DNA of 64,000 nt, taken from assembly GCA_944548615.1 (NCBI GenBank), contig OX155967.1, positions 25,449,898 through 25,513,897 of the forward strand, read 5' to 3'. Positions 8,688 through 21,001 of this stretch are shown here, one piece after another. The notes beneath the pieces were generated by a model, which was given only the letters and a program-made list of their open reading frames with translations, did no database searches and was not told where the DNA came from. The stretch is from Micropterix aruncella (taxonomy: Eukaryota > Arthropoda > Insecta > Lepidoptera > Micropterigidae). Positions within the stretch are counted from its first letter, which is position 1, and every line of letters begins with the position of its first letter. The position numbers were made by a program, and so were the translations under genes.

Positions 8688-9043
8688 TTAGCGCGCAATC
8701 GCGCCCACTATATCCGATTTTGCGTAAGCTATATCCTGAGCCAAGGCAAAAGGTGTTTCCTGCCTATCCTGCGCTATCGGGTCAACGACATCACCGAACC
8801 ACTCTCTCCACCGCTCGCGTTCCACGTTGTTCCACCACCTTGCGGCGGCTTCGTCCTCGTACACCCGCTTCAGCCTCTCCTCTTCTTTCCGGTATTCTCG
8901 CAAAGCGTCGTCGTCAAACTTGGAAGCTGGATTAGCGCTGTTCTCAATGCGCCAAATCTCCAAGTCTGGATCAGATATTTTTTGAGGGTCCTCAACCTCT
9001 TCAACAGGTCCCTCAGGTTGCCCAGGGTCTGATCTCCCTGGGT
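8688..9043 (-). CDS. C-terminal exon, alternative-end allele (units 3, 5, 11)
   Basis: A 2-bp deletion near 8767 shifts the last part of the exon into another phase. The final nine residues of the usual form (ending LLPWLRI) are replaced by a longer tail ending at 8688. With the candidate intron removed, the coding length is 1071 nt, an exact multiple of three (356 residues). The same allele occurs at 17073-17428 and 43247-43602. That the longer frame still ends at a stop without breaking the helical segment means it need not be a null allele. Confidence 0.45.
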
Positions 9044-9811
9044 CTAGTGAAAAACCGAGGCAAACTCCACCGGCACCTCGCCAATGCGTCCTTTACTTGA
9101 TACCGACCACGTGACCTCGAGAGCAGCCTCACTCCCACCATTGCCTCTCGCTACCTCGTTGGCGTTACCAATAACAACATCGAAGGGACCGTTCAATTCC
9201 GGGCACCACATTGTGGGGTCCATTATCATCACGGCACCATTCATGCTACCAAAGCTCTCGCGCGATCTCCATGCGTAGAGGGCTTTGCAACCTTCCTTCC
9301 TGAACATCTCAGGCGTAAAAACGCCCGCGTCCTTCATTCTGAATACGGTCTTTACTCTTTCACCTCCTTCGGCCACCCAAGCACCAAGGTACCTATCTTT
9401 CCAAACCGGAACGTCTCTAGGTATCGGACCAGCACTGTAAAACAGCACTGGTTTTGTGTAGGATGTTTTCAAATATACGGCCATCTTCGTGGCGTACCAT
9501 TCCCTCGGGTCAATGTTTATTGACATACTGCTGTGGAAGTACGGATCGTGTTGTACTCCCATTACCAGTTCATTGTCAAACCCGGACATGACGCCAATGC
9601 CATAATATTTGTTTTCCGCTGGTTGCCGAGCCAAGATTCGCATCAGGGTAAAACGGGCCATCTCCTCTGAGATGGCCCCAGTCTCCAGAAGGGAGAATAC
9701 ACAGACTCCGGCCTTGCCGAACTCCTTATGGGCCAAACAGTCACTGTTACCAGTGACAATAACAGCGGCCGCCAGAAGGGCGGCCACTCTAATGATTTTA
9801 ATTAACAACAT
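9044..9811 (-). CDS. Secreted-protein gene, unit 3 copy, intact first exon
   Basis: The 255-codon frame is of majority type. Its downstream exon (8688-9043) carries a 2-bp deletion, so the predicted C-terminus differs from other unit types. Confidence 0.68.
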   Translation of the reverse strand: MLLIKIIRVAALLAAAVIVTGNSDCLAHKEFGKAGVCVFSLLETGAISEEMARFTLMRILARQPAENKYYGIGVMSGFDNELVMGVQHDPYFHSSMSINIDPREWYATKMAVYLKTSYTKPVLFYSAGPIPRDVPVWKDRYLGAWVAEGGERVKTVFRMKDAGVFTPEMFRKEGCKALYAWRSRESFGSMNGAVMIMDPTMWCPELNGPFDVVIGNANEVARGNGGSEAALEVTWSVSSKGRIGEVPVEFASVFH

Positions 9812-12616
9812 CTAAATTTTCAATAAAACTTAGTTAATTTAATAGAATATAATTCACAAACAAGCTAAAACAGTAATAGTCACAAGCTCTAGTTGAATCC
9901 ACTCCGCACTTTTATATCTTCCTGTCATCTCCTTGAGCTGGCCGTCGCGACGCCGGCGCAGCTTATCTGATTCGTCGCCGCTTAGTTACCCCCCTCGCAC
10001 TGATCAATCAGCGTACATCGCCGACGCGAAATCCTCCCCATCGGAGAGAGAGAGAGAGATGCCGCGCTACGACCCGCAGTCTATCTCTGTCCGACTTTCC
10101 GCCGAGCTATACAATGCTAGACATACGCGCGGGGGATCCGATATAATGCTTTTAAAGACAGGACCGCAGACAGGTCCTTATACCACATTCCTCCCTCGAT
10201 ATTGAATTGGCATATGTTAATAATTGTACGTATTTATTATGACCATTATTTTACAAAAACTACACTCGTCATATGTCATATTACCAACATAAATATTTTG
10301 TTACAATAGCCGCCCTGGCAGTATATCCGTAAGATATTGCCTTCTAGCAATAGGCCCACCATGTTGCTTTCTACTCCTCGACGAAGTTGACAGCCATCGA
10401 CGAGGCAGCCAACCGGCTCGAAACCGCAGCATCACTCACCGTAACCGGCGTGGGAGCCGGGGCAGTAGCTCATACGATGGAGGAGGCTTCGGAGGTCGCT
10501 CCGCTTGCGGTGTCCGTCTTATCATCGTCCGTGAGCTGGTCATTTCTCCTCTTAGTTGTCTGTGGAGGCGACCTCTTCTTCAGCTTCCTCCTCTTGCCGG
10601 TCCTGTCCGCAGCAGAGATATCCGCCCTCGGCGCAATCTCGAGTTGGAGGGTGGATGGGGGGGGTGGGGGCGATTTCCCGCCGCCCACCACAGCCCCTCT
10701 CACCCTCTCAAGCCCAGGGAGGGGCGGGAAGGCCCCAGCCCCTCTCCGGCGACGCCGGAACGGCAACCGCACCCGTGGGACCCGCCGTCGCTACTCTTCG
10801 CCTACCGGAGCAAGAGGGGGCGGGGGCCGGCGGGTCGGGAGGGTGGGCGACCGGGGGATGCGGGGCGACCTCCTGAAGGGATCGCCGCCACCGCCCGGGT
10901 CACTACTCGCCATCGGGGAAACGCGAGGAAACGCATTGTCACACTGCTCACACGGGAATATTTAACGGAAAAATCCTCCAGATCCCTCACGGGACCGTCG
11001 AGCCCACGGGGCAAGGGCGCGCCCGCGCCCACGTAGACCAGGAGGTTCCCGGCAGCGGCGCGCGACACGGCCGCAGCTAAAAACTTAGCTCGCGAACGCC
11101 CCTTCATACTGCTCACAGCTAACAGCTCACACACCGCAGGCCTGCGCAGGCCCGCTGCGCCCCACAGTGGCGGCCGCTACCCCGGCGCGGAGCAGGGGCG
11201 ATCGCCCTCAAGCCCCACCCAGAGTGCCACCCGCGGCACACTCGCCAGCGAGGATGCCACAGAACACTTTCACTGACAGCTGTCAAAGTTTATCAATCTC
11301 GGAAATTCTCTTTTTTCCGGCCCTGTGGAAGAAACTTCGACAGGAAACGAAACGTCAACAGTCCGGTCACAGGAAACAAAGTGAAAACACCAGAAAAACT
11401 GGTAAAAAAGACGGTGAAAACAACTACGAGGCGGAGAAGTGTTGCGAATGCGTGCGTCAGCGACGACTACCCAGCCCGAAGTCTATGTGCCGTCCCCCAA
11501 ACCGCCCCTGCGGGCGCGTCCCCTGCCTGAGGACCTTGGTTAGGCCGTCCCCCACGAGACCACCCCATGACCTATACGTCTACATATCCCCTCACCAGCC
11601 ACTTAGTCCCCCTGACATACTGTCTGTGTTTGGTAGCCTGTCTTCTTTAATCTTCAATTATTATTATTTGTGTTTCTTTTATTATTATTTTGACTTCTAT
11701 TTTTATTCTGTGTTTGCATGCATTTCAATGTTAAAATTTTTATTTGTAAATTTCGCTTGTATGCAATTGTTCGCTTGTATGCTTGTTTTTTTTTAAAACT
11801 GAATAAATGGGTTCTCGGGGTGGTACGGGTGGTGGCTACCTTTCTTTATCTCCCGCGCGTATACCCTTCTGGTACGCGCGGGGTGTCGTTGCATGACATC
11901 CCGGGCAGATAAGACGACCTCCGTCGTTATAACTGCCCGGGCGGTAGGTGGGTTCTCCACCCTCACCTGCCGCCTTGAAACCACTAAAGTAGCTGCTCTT
12001 AGAACAAATTGAAATCAAAGTGAGCTATGTCACGAATCTTAAGGGCTTGCATATGGCAGCCAGATTTCTGCTACTCGGCCAAATCGTTTGAAAAATTTGC
12101 CAACCCTCACCGCGCGTAATGCTAAACAAAGGCATTTGCCGAGACATCCCTCTGCTAACTCCCCTCGCACCCTACCTCCGCATTGCGCTGTCGCTCGAGA
12201 GTGCGTCTAACGTTCTCTCGGTATACTGTGCTCAAACACTAGTGCTGAACTAAAAAAGCTAGACGGTGAGTGAAAGGTGAGAGCGGCAGGCGGAGATTGG
12301 AGAAAATATGCTAGCCAACGGCTAGTCTAATATAATGAATTAAACATACAAATGTATCTTACTTATTCCGACTTTTTATTAAAAATCTTTGACGGTCTTG
12401 TCTTGGGGACTCTCGGCTTATTAACTCTCGGAGTCCTCTATGGTCGCGATATCGGCTGGACACAAAGCTTTTTTGGAGCGAGCGTCCCACCCGATACGCT
12501 GTTATTGCAGATTATTCTGGGGTCCGGTAGACTAATGTGGACTGTAATTGATGGTTAAATAATTACCAGACCCCCGTGTCCTTAGGGATTTCTTGACCTC
12601 CGGTCCGTAGGCCAAA

Positions 12617-15600
12617 TTGAGAGCGGTGCTCAGGGCTATCCCTCGAAGCTCGCAGACTTGTACTGGTAGTCTCACTGAGGAGCTTATGCGGGCACTTGAA
12701 ATAAGTCAGTTTATATTGGGACGAAATATATTTATTGAATTTTTAAATATGTACATTAATTGCTCTTCGTTCACCAACGCACTTATTATTAATTATAAAA
12801 AGTATATATCACTATAACTATCGTATTATTACCGCGCGAACGCTCAGTTATAAGCTAGAACGTTTAGACGCGCGTGCCGCAGCTAATGCGTATAGCTGGA
12901 GAGAGTGAAAATATGGAAACCGGTTTAGCGCGCAATCGCGCCCACTATATCCGATTTCGCGTAAGCTATATCCTGAGCCAAGGCAAAAGGTGTTTCCTGC
13001 CTATCTCCTGCGCTATCGGGTCAACGACATCACCGAACCACTCTCTCCACCGCTCGCGTTCCACGTTGTTCCACCACCTTGCGGCGGCTTCGTCCTCGTA
13101 CACCCGCTTCAGCCTCTCCTCTTCTTTCCGGTATTCTCGCAAAGCGTCGTCGTCAAACTTGGAAGCTGGATTAGCGCTGTTCTCAATGCGCCAAATCTCC
13201 AAGTCTGGATCAGATATTTTTTGAGGGTTCCCAACCTCTTCAACAGGTCCCTCAGGTTGCCCAGGGTCTGATCTCCCTGGGTCTAGTGAAAAACCGAGGC
13301 AAACTCCACCGGCACCTCGCCAATGCGTCCTTTACTTGATACCGACCACGTGACCTCGAGAGCAGCCTCACTCCCACCATTGCCTCTCGCTACCTCGTTG
13401 GCGTTACCAATAACAACATCGAAGGGACCGTTCAATTCCGGGCACCACATTGTGGGGTCCATTATCATCACGGCACCATTCATGCTACCAAAGCTCTCGC
13501 GCGATCTCCATGCGTAGAGGGCTTTGCAACCTTCCTTCCTGAACATCTCAGGCGTAAAAACGCCCGCGTCCTTCATTCTGAATACGGTCTTTACTCTTTC
13601 ACCTCCTTCGGCCACCCAAGCACCAAGGTACCTATCTTTCCAAACCGGAACGTCTCTAGGTATCGGACCAGCACTGTAAAACAGCACTGGTTTTGTGTAG
13701 GATGTTTTCAAATATACGGCCATCTTCGTGGCGTACCATTCCCTCGGGTCAATGTTTATTGACATACTGCTGTGGAAGTACGGATCGTGTTGTACTCCCA
13801 TTACCAGTTCATTGTCAAACCCGGACATGACGCCAATGCCATAATATTTGTTTTCCGCTGGTTGCCGAGCCAAGATTCGCATCAGGGTAAAACGGGCCAT
13901 CTCCTCTGAGATGGCCCCAGTCTCCAGAAGGGAGAATACACAGACTCCGGCCTTGCCGAACTCCTTATGGGCCAAACAGTCACTGTTACCAGTGACAATA
14001 ACAGCGGCCGCCAGAAGGGCGGCCACTCTAATGATTTTAATTAACAACATCTAAATTTTCAATAAAACTTAGTTAATTTAATAGAATAAAATTCACAAAC
14101 AAGCTAAAACAGTAATAGTCACAAGCTCTAGTTGAATCCACTCCGCACTTTTATATCTTCCTGTCATCTCCTTGAGCTGGCCGTCGCGACGCCGGCGCAG
14201 CTTATCTGATTCGTCGCCGCTTAGTTACCCCCCTCGCACTGATCAATCAGCGTACATCGCCGACGCGAAATCCTCCCCATCGGAGAGAGAGAGAGATGCC
14301 GCGCTACGACCCGCAGTCTATCTCTGTCCGACTTTCCGCCGAGCTATACAATGCTAGACATACGCGCGGGGGATCCGATATAATGCTTTTAAAGACAGGA
14401 CCGCAGACAGGTCCTTATACCACATTCCTCCCTCGATATTGAATTGGCATATGTTAATAATTGTACGTATTTATTATGACCATTATTTTACAAAAACTAC
14501 ACTCGTCATATGTCATATTACCAACATAAATATTTTGTTACAATAGCCGCCCTGGCAGTATATCCGTAAGATATTGCCTTCTAGCAATAGGCCCACCATG
14601 TTGCTTTCTACTCCTCGACGAAGTTGACAGCCATCGACGAGGCAGCCAACCGGCTCGAAACCGCAGCATCACTCACCGTAACCGGCGTGGGAGCCGGGGC
14701 AGTAGCTCATACGATGGAGGAGGCTTCGGAGGTCGCTCCGCTTGCGGTGTCCGTCTTATCATCGTCCGTGAGCTGGTCATTTCTCCTCTTAGTTGTCTGT
14801 GGATGGGGGGGGTGGGGGCGATTTCCCGCCGCCCACCACAGCCCCTCTCACCCTCTCAAGCCCAGGGAGGGGCGGGAAGGCCCCAGCCCCTCTCCGGCGA
14901 CGCCGGAACGGCAACCGCACCCGTGGGACCCGCCGTCGCTACTCTTCGCCTACCGGAGCAAGAGGGGGCGGGGGCCGGCGGGTCGGGAGGGTGGGCGACC
15001 GGGGGATGCGGGGCGACCTCCTGAAGGGATCGCCGCCACCGCCCGGGTCACTACTCGCCATCGGGGAAACGCGAGGAAACGCATTGTCACACTGCTCACA
15101 CGGGAATATTTAACGGAAAAATCCTCCAGATCCCTCACGGGACCGTCGAGCCCACGGGGCAAGGGCGCGCCCGCGCTTCGTAGACCAGGAGGTTCCCGGC
15201 AGCGGCGCGCGACACGGCCGCAGCTAAAAACTTAGCTCGCGAACGCCCCTTCATACTGCTCACAGCTAACAGCTCACACACCGCAGGCCTGCGCAGGCCC
15301 GCTGCGCCCCACAGTGGCGGCCGCTACCCCGGCGCGGAGCAGGGGCGATCGCCCTCAAGCCCCACCCAGAGTGCCACCCGCGGCACACTCGCCAGCGAGG
15401 ATGCCACAGAACACTTTCACTGACAGCTGTCAAAGTTTATCAATCTCGGAAATTCTCTTTTTTCCGGCCCTGTGGAAGAAACTTCGACAGGAAACGAAAC
15501 GTCAACAGTCCGGTCACAGGAAACAAAGTGAAAACACCAGAAAAACTGGTAAAAAAGACGGTGAAAACAACTACGAGGCGGAGAAGTGTTGCGAATGCGT

Positions 15601-16764
15601 GCGTCAGCGACGACTACCCAGCCCGAAGTCTATGTGCCGTCCCCCAAACCGCCCCTGCGGGCGCGTCCCCTGCCTGAGGACCTTGGTTAGGCCGTCCCCC
15701 ACGAGACCACCCCATGACCTATACGTCTACATATCCCCTCACCAGCCACTTAGTCCCCCTGACATACTGTCTGTGTTTGGTAGCCTGTCTTCTTTAATCT
15801 TCAATTATTATTATTTGTGTTTCTTTTATTATTATTTTGACTTCTATTTTTATTCTGTGTTTGCATGCATTTCAATGTTAAAATTTTTCATTTGTAAATT
15901 TCGCTTGTATGCAATTGTTCGCTTGTATGCTTGTTTTTTTTTAAAACTGAATAAATGGGTTCTCGGGGTGGTACGGGTGGTGGCTACCTTTCTTTATCTC
16001 CCGCGCGTATACCCTTCTGGTACGCGCGGGGTGTCGTTGCATGACATCCCGGGCAGATAAGACGACCTCCGTCGTTATAACTGCCCGGGCGGTAGGTGGG
16101 TTCTCCACCCTCACCTGCCGCCTTGAAACCACTAAAGTAGCTGCTCTTAGAACAAATTGAAATCAAAGTGAGCTATGTCACGAATCTTAAGGGCTTGCAT
16201 ATGGCAGCCAGATTTCTGCTACTCGGCCAAATCGTTTGAAAAATTTGCCAACCCTCACCGCGCGTAATGCTAAGCAAAGGCATTTGCCGAGACATCCCTC
16301 TGCTAACTCCCCTCGCACCCTACCTCCGCATTGCGCTGTCGCTCGAGAGTGCGTCTAACGTTCTCTCGGTATACTGTGCTCAAACACTAGTGCTGAACTA
16401 AAAAAGCTAGACGGTGAGTGAAAGGTGAGAGTGGCAGGCGGAGATTGGAGAAAATATGCTAGCCAACGGCTAGTCTAATATAATGAATAAAACATACAAA
16501 TGTATCTTACTTATTCCGACTTTTTATTAAAAATCTTTGACGGTCTTGTCTTGGGGACTCTCGGCTTATTAACTCTCGGAGTCCTCTATGGTCGCGATAT
16601 CGGCTGGACACAAAGCTTTTTTGGAGCGAGCGTCCCACCCGATACGCTGTTATTGCAGATTATTCTGGGGTCCGGTAGACTAATGTGGACTGTAATTGAT
16701 GGTTAAATAATTACCAGACCCCCGTGTCCTTAGGGATTTCTTGACCTCCGGTCCGTAGGCCAAA
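12617..16764. repeat. Tandem unit 4, short form S1
   Basis: 4148-bp S1 copy, like unit 2 at its diagnostic sites. With unit 3 it forms an 8385-bp L-S dimer that recurs as units 5-6. Components: gene 13283-14050 with exon 12966-13282, hairpin cluster 16000-16122, 68-codon frame 16500-16706. Confidence 0.97.
13283..14050 (-). CDS. Secreted-protein gene, unit 4 copy, intact
   Basis: Full majority-type frame; downstream exon 12966-13282 with the Gly-Asn linker variant. Confidence 0.68.
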   Translation of the reverse strand: MLLIKIIRVAALLAAAVIVTGNSDCLAHKEFGKAGVCVFSLLETGAISEEMARFTLMRILARQPAENKYYGIGVMSGFDNELVMGVQHDPYFHSSMSINIDPREWYATKMAVYLKTSYTKPVLFYSAGPIPRDVPVWKDRYLGAWVAEGGERVKTVFRMKDAGVFTPEMFRKEGCKALYAWRSRESFGSMNGAVMIMDPTMWCPELNGPFDVVIGNANEVARGNGGSEAALEVTWSVSSKGRIGEVPVEFASVFH

Positions 16765-19700
16765 TTGAGAGCGGTGCTCAGGGCTATCCCTCGAAGCTCG
16801 CAGACTTGTACTGGTAGTCTCACTGAGGAGCTTATGCGGGCACTTGAAATAAGTCAGTTTATATTGGGACGAAATATATTTATTGAATTTTTAAATATGT
16901 ACATTAATTGCTCTTCGTTCACCAACGCACTTATTATTAATTATAAAAAGTATATATCACTATAACTATCGTATTATTACCGCGCGAACGCTCAGTTATA
17001 AGCTAGAACGTTTAGACGCGCGTGCCGCAGCTAATGCGTATAGCTGGAGAGAGTGAAAATATGGAAACCGGTTTAGCGCGCAATCGCGCCCACTATATCC
17101 GATTTTGCGTAAGCTATATCCTGAGCCAAGGCAAAAGGTGTTTCCTGCCTATCCTGCGCTATCGGGTCAACGACATCACCGAACCACTCTCTCCACCGCT
17201 CGCGTTCCACGTTGTTCCACCACCTTGCGGCGGCTTCGTCCTCGTACACCCGCTTCAGCCTCTCCTCTTCTTTCCGGTATTCTCGCAAAGCGTCGTCGTC
17301 AAACTTGGAAGCTGGATTAGCGCTGTTCTCAATGCGCCAAATCTCCAAGTCTGGATCAGATATTTTTTGAGGGTCCTCAACCTCTTCAACAGGTCCCTCA
17401 GGTTGCCCAGGGTCTGATCTCCCTGGGTCTAGTGAAAAACCGAGGCAAACTCCACCGGCACCTCGCCAATGCGTCCTTTACTTGATACCGACCACGTGAC
17501 CTCGAGAGCAGCCTCACTCCCACCATTGCCTCTCGCTACCTCGTTGGCGTTACCAATAACAACATCGAAGGGACCGTTCAATTCCGGGCACCACATTGTG
17601 GGGTCCATTATCATCACGGCACCATTCATGCTACCAAAGCTCTCGCGCGATCTCCATGCGTAGAGGGCTTTGCAACCTTCCTTCCTGAACATCTCAGGCG
17701 TAAAAACGCCCGCGTCCTTCATTCTGAATACGGTCTTTACTCTTTCACCTCCTTCGGCCACCCAAGCACCAAGGTACCTATCTTTCCAAACCGGAACGTC
17801 TCTAGGTATCGGACCAGCACTGTAAAACAGCACTGGTTTTGTGTAGGATGTTTTCAAATATACGGCCATCTTCGTGGCGTACCATTCCCTCGGGTCAATG
17901 TTTATTGACATACTGCTGTGGAAGTACGGATCGTGTTGTACTCCCATTACCAGTTCATTGTCAAACCCGGACATGACGCCAATGCCATAATATTTGTTTT
18001 CCGCTGGTTGCCGAGCCAAGATTCGCATCAGGGTAAAACGGGCCATCTCCTCTGAGATGGCCCCAGTCTCCAGAAGGGAGAATACACAGACTCCGGCCTT
18101 GCCGAACTCCTTATGGGCCAAACAGTCACTGTTACCAGTGACAATAACAGCGGCCGCCAGAAGGGCGGCCACTCTAATGATTTTAATTAACAACATCTAA
18201 ATTTTCAATAAAACTTAGTTAATTTAATAGAATATAATTCACAAACAAGCTAAAACAGTAATAGTCACAAGCTCTAGTTGAATCCACTCCGCACTTTTAT
18301 ATCTTCCTGTCATCTCCTTGAGCTGGCCGTCGCGACGCCGGCGCAGCTTATCTGATTCGTCGCCGCTTAGTTACCCCCCTCGCACTGATCAATCAGCGTA
18401 CATCGCCGACGCGAAATCCTCCCCATCGGAGAGAGAGAGAGAGATGCCGCGCTACGACCCGCAGTCTATCTCTGTCCGACTTTCCGCCGAGCTATACAAT
18501 GCTAGACATACGCGCGGGGGATCCGATATAATGCTTTTAAAGACAGGACCGCAGACAGGTCCTTATACCACATTCCTCCCTCGATATTGAATTGGCATAT
18601 GTTAATAATTGTACGTATTTATTATGACCATTATTTTACAAAAACTACACTCGTCATATGTCATATTACCAACATAAATATTTTGTTACAATAGCCGCCC
18701 TGGCAGTATATCCGTAAGATATTGCCTTCTAGCAATAGGCCCACCATGTTGCTTTCTACTCCTCGACGAAGTTGACAGCCATCGACGAGGCAGCCAACCG
18801 GCTCGAAACCGCAGCATCACTCACCGTAACCGGCGTGGGAGCCGGGGCAGTAGCTCATACGATGGAGGAGGCTTCGGAGGTCGCTCCGCTTGCGGTGTCC
18901 GTCTTATCATCGTCCGTGAGCTGGTCATTTCTCCTCTTAGTTGTCTGTGGAGGCGACCTCTTCTTCAGCTTCCTCCTCTTGCCGGTCCTGTCCGCAGCAG
19001 AGATATCCGCCCTCGGCGCAATCTCGAGTTGGAGGGTGGATGGGGGGGGTGGGGGCGATTTCCCGCCGCCCACCACAGCCCCTCTCACCCTCTCAAGCCC
19101 AGGGAGGGGCGGGAAGGCCCCAGCCCCTCTCCGGCGACGCCGGAACGGCAACCGCACCCGTGGGACCCGCCGTCGCTACTCTTCGCCTACCGGAGCAAGA
19201 GGGGGCGGGGGCCGGCGGGTCGGGAGGGTGGGCGACCGGGGGATGCGGGGCGACCTCCTGAAGGGATCGCCGCCACCGCCCGGGTCACTACTCGCCATCG
19301 GGGAAACGCGAGGAAACGCATTGTCACACTGCTCACACGGGAATATTTAACGGAAAAATCCTCCAGATCCCTCACGGGACCGTCGAGCCCACGGGGCAAG
19401 GGCGCGCCCGCGCCCACGTAGACCAGGAGGTTCCCGGCAGCGGCGCGCGACACGGCCGCAGCTAAAAACTTAGCTCGCGAACGCCCCTTCATACTGCTCA
19501 CAGCTAACAGCTCACACACCGCAGGCCTGCGCAGGCCCGCTGCGCCCCACAGTGGCGGCCGCTACCCCGGCGCGGAGCAGGGGCGATCGCCCTCAAGCCC
19601 CACCCAGAGTGCCACCCGCGGCACACTCGCCAGCGAGGATGCCACAGAACACTTTCACTGACAGCTGTCAAAGTTTATCAATCTCGGAAATTCTCTTTTT

Positions 19701-21001
19701 TCCGGCCCTGTGGAAGAAACTTCGACAGGAAACGAAACGTCAACAGTCCGGTCACAGGAAACAAAGTGAAAACACCAGAAAAACTGGTAAAAAAGACGGT
19801 GAAAACAACTACGAGGCGGAGAAGTGTTGCGAATGCGTGCGTCAGCGACGACTACCCAGCCCGAAGTCTATGTGCCGTCCCCCAAACCGCCCCTGCGGGC
19901 GCGTCCCCTGCCTGAGGACCTTGGTTAGGCCGTCCCCCACGAGACCACCCCATGACCTATACGTCTACATATCCCCTCACCAGCCACTTAGTCCCCCTGA
20001 CATACTGTCTGTGTTTGGTAGCCTGTCTTCTTTAATCTTCAATTATTATTATTTGTGTTTCTTTTATTATTATTTTGACTTCTATTTTTATTCTGTGTTT
20101 GCATGCATTTCAATGTTAAAATTTTTATTTGTAAATTTCGCTTGTATGCAATTGTTCGCTTGTATGCTTGTTTTTTTTTAAAACTGAATAAATGGGTTCT
20201 CGGGGTGGTACGGGTGGTGGCTACCTTTCTTTATCTCCCGCGCGTATACCCTTCTGGTACGCGCGGGGTGTCGTTGCATGACATCCCGGGCAGATAAGAC
20301 GACCTCCGTCGTTATAACTGCCCGGGCGGTAGGTGGGTTCTCCACCCTCACCTGCCGCCTTGAAACCACTAAAGTAGCTGCTCTTAGAACAAATTGAAAT
20401 CAAAGTGAGCTATGTCACGAATCTTAAGGGCTTGCATATGGCAGCCAGATTTCTGCTACTCGGCCAAATCGTTTGAAAAATTTGCCAACCCTCACCGCGC
20501 GTAATGCTAAACAAAGGCATTTGCCGAGACATCCCTCTGCTAACTCCCCTCGCACCCTACCTCCGCATTGCGCTGTCGCTCGAGAGTGCGTCTAACGTTC
20601 TCTCGGTATACTGTGCTCAAACACTAGTGCTGAACTAAAAAAGCTAGACGGTGAGTGAAAGGTGAGAGCGGCAGGCGGAGATTGGAGAAAATATGCTAGC
20701 CAACGGCTAGTCTAATATAATGAATTAAACATACAAATGTATCTTACTTATTCCGACTTTTTATTAAAAATCTTTGACGGTCTTGTCTTGGGGACTCTCG
20801 GCTTATTAACTCTCGGAGTCCTCTATGGTCGCGATATCGGCTGGACACAAAGCTTTTTTGGAGCGAGCGTCCCACCCGATACGCTGTTATTGCAGATTAT
20901 TCTGGGGTCCGGTAGACTAATGTGGACTGTAATTGATGGTTAAATAATTACCAGACCCCCGTGTCCTTAGGGATTTCTTGACCTCCGGTCCGTAGGCCAA
21001 A
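16765..21001. repeat. Tandem unit 5, long form (L)
   Basis: 4237-bp L copy matching unit 3, including its 2-bp deletion in the downstream exon, and matching unit 11 at a constant offset of 26,174 bp. Components: gene 17429-18196 with exon 17073-17428, hairpin cluster 20237-20359, 68-codon frame 20737-20943. Confidence 0.97.
17429..18196 (-). CDS. Secreted-protein gene, unit 5 copy, intact first exon
   Basis: Full majority-type frame; the downstream exon (17073-17428) has the alternative-end 2-bp deletion. Confidence 0.68.
   Translation of the reverse strand: MLLIKIIRVAALLAAAVIVTGNSDCLAHKEFGKAGVCVFSLLETGAISEEMARFTLMRILARQPAENKYYGIGVMSGFDNELVMGVQHDPYFHSSMSINIDPREWYATKMAVYLKTSYTKPVLFYSAGPIPRDVPVWKDRYLGAWVAEGGERVKTVFRMKDAGVFTPEMFRKEGCKALYAWRSRESFGSMNGAVMIMDPTMWCPELNGPFDVVIGNANEVARGNGGSEAALEVTWSVSSKGRIGEVPVEFASVFH

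Larger units (their letters stand above)
8380..12616. repeat. Tandem unit 3, long form (L)
   Basis: 4237-bp L copy. It shares with units 5 and 11 a 2-bp deletion at ~8767 ('tgcctatcctgcg' instead of 'tgcctatctcctgcg') and a C-to-T change at ~8721. Components: gene 9044-9811 with downstream exon 8688-9043, hairpin cluster 11852-11974, 68-codon frame 12352-12558. Confidence 0.97.
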
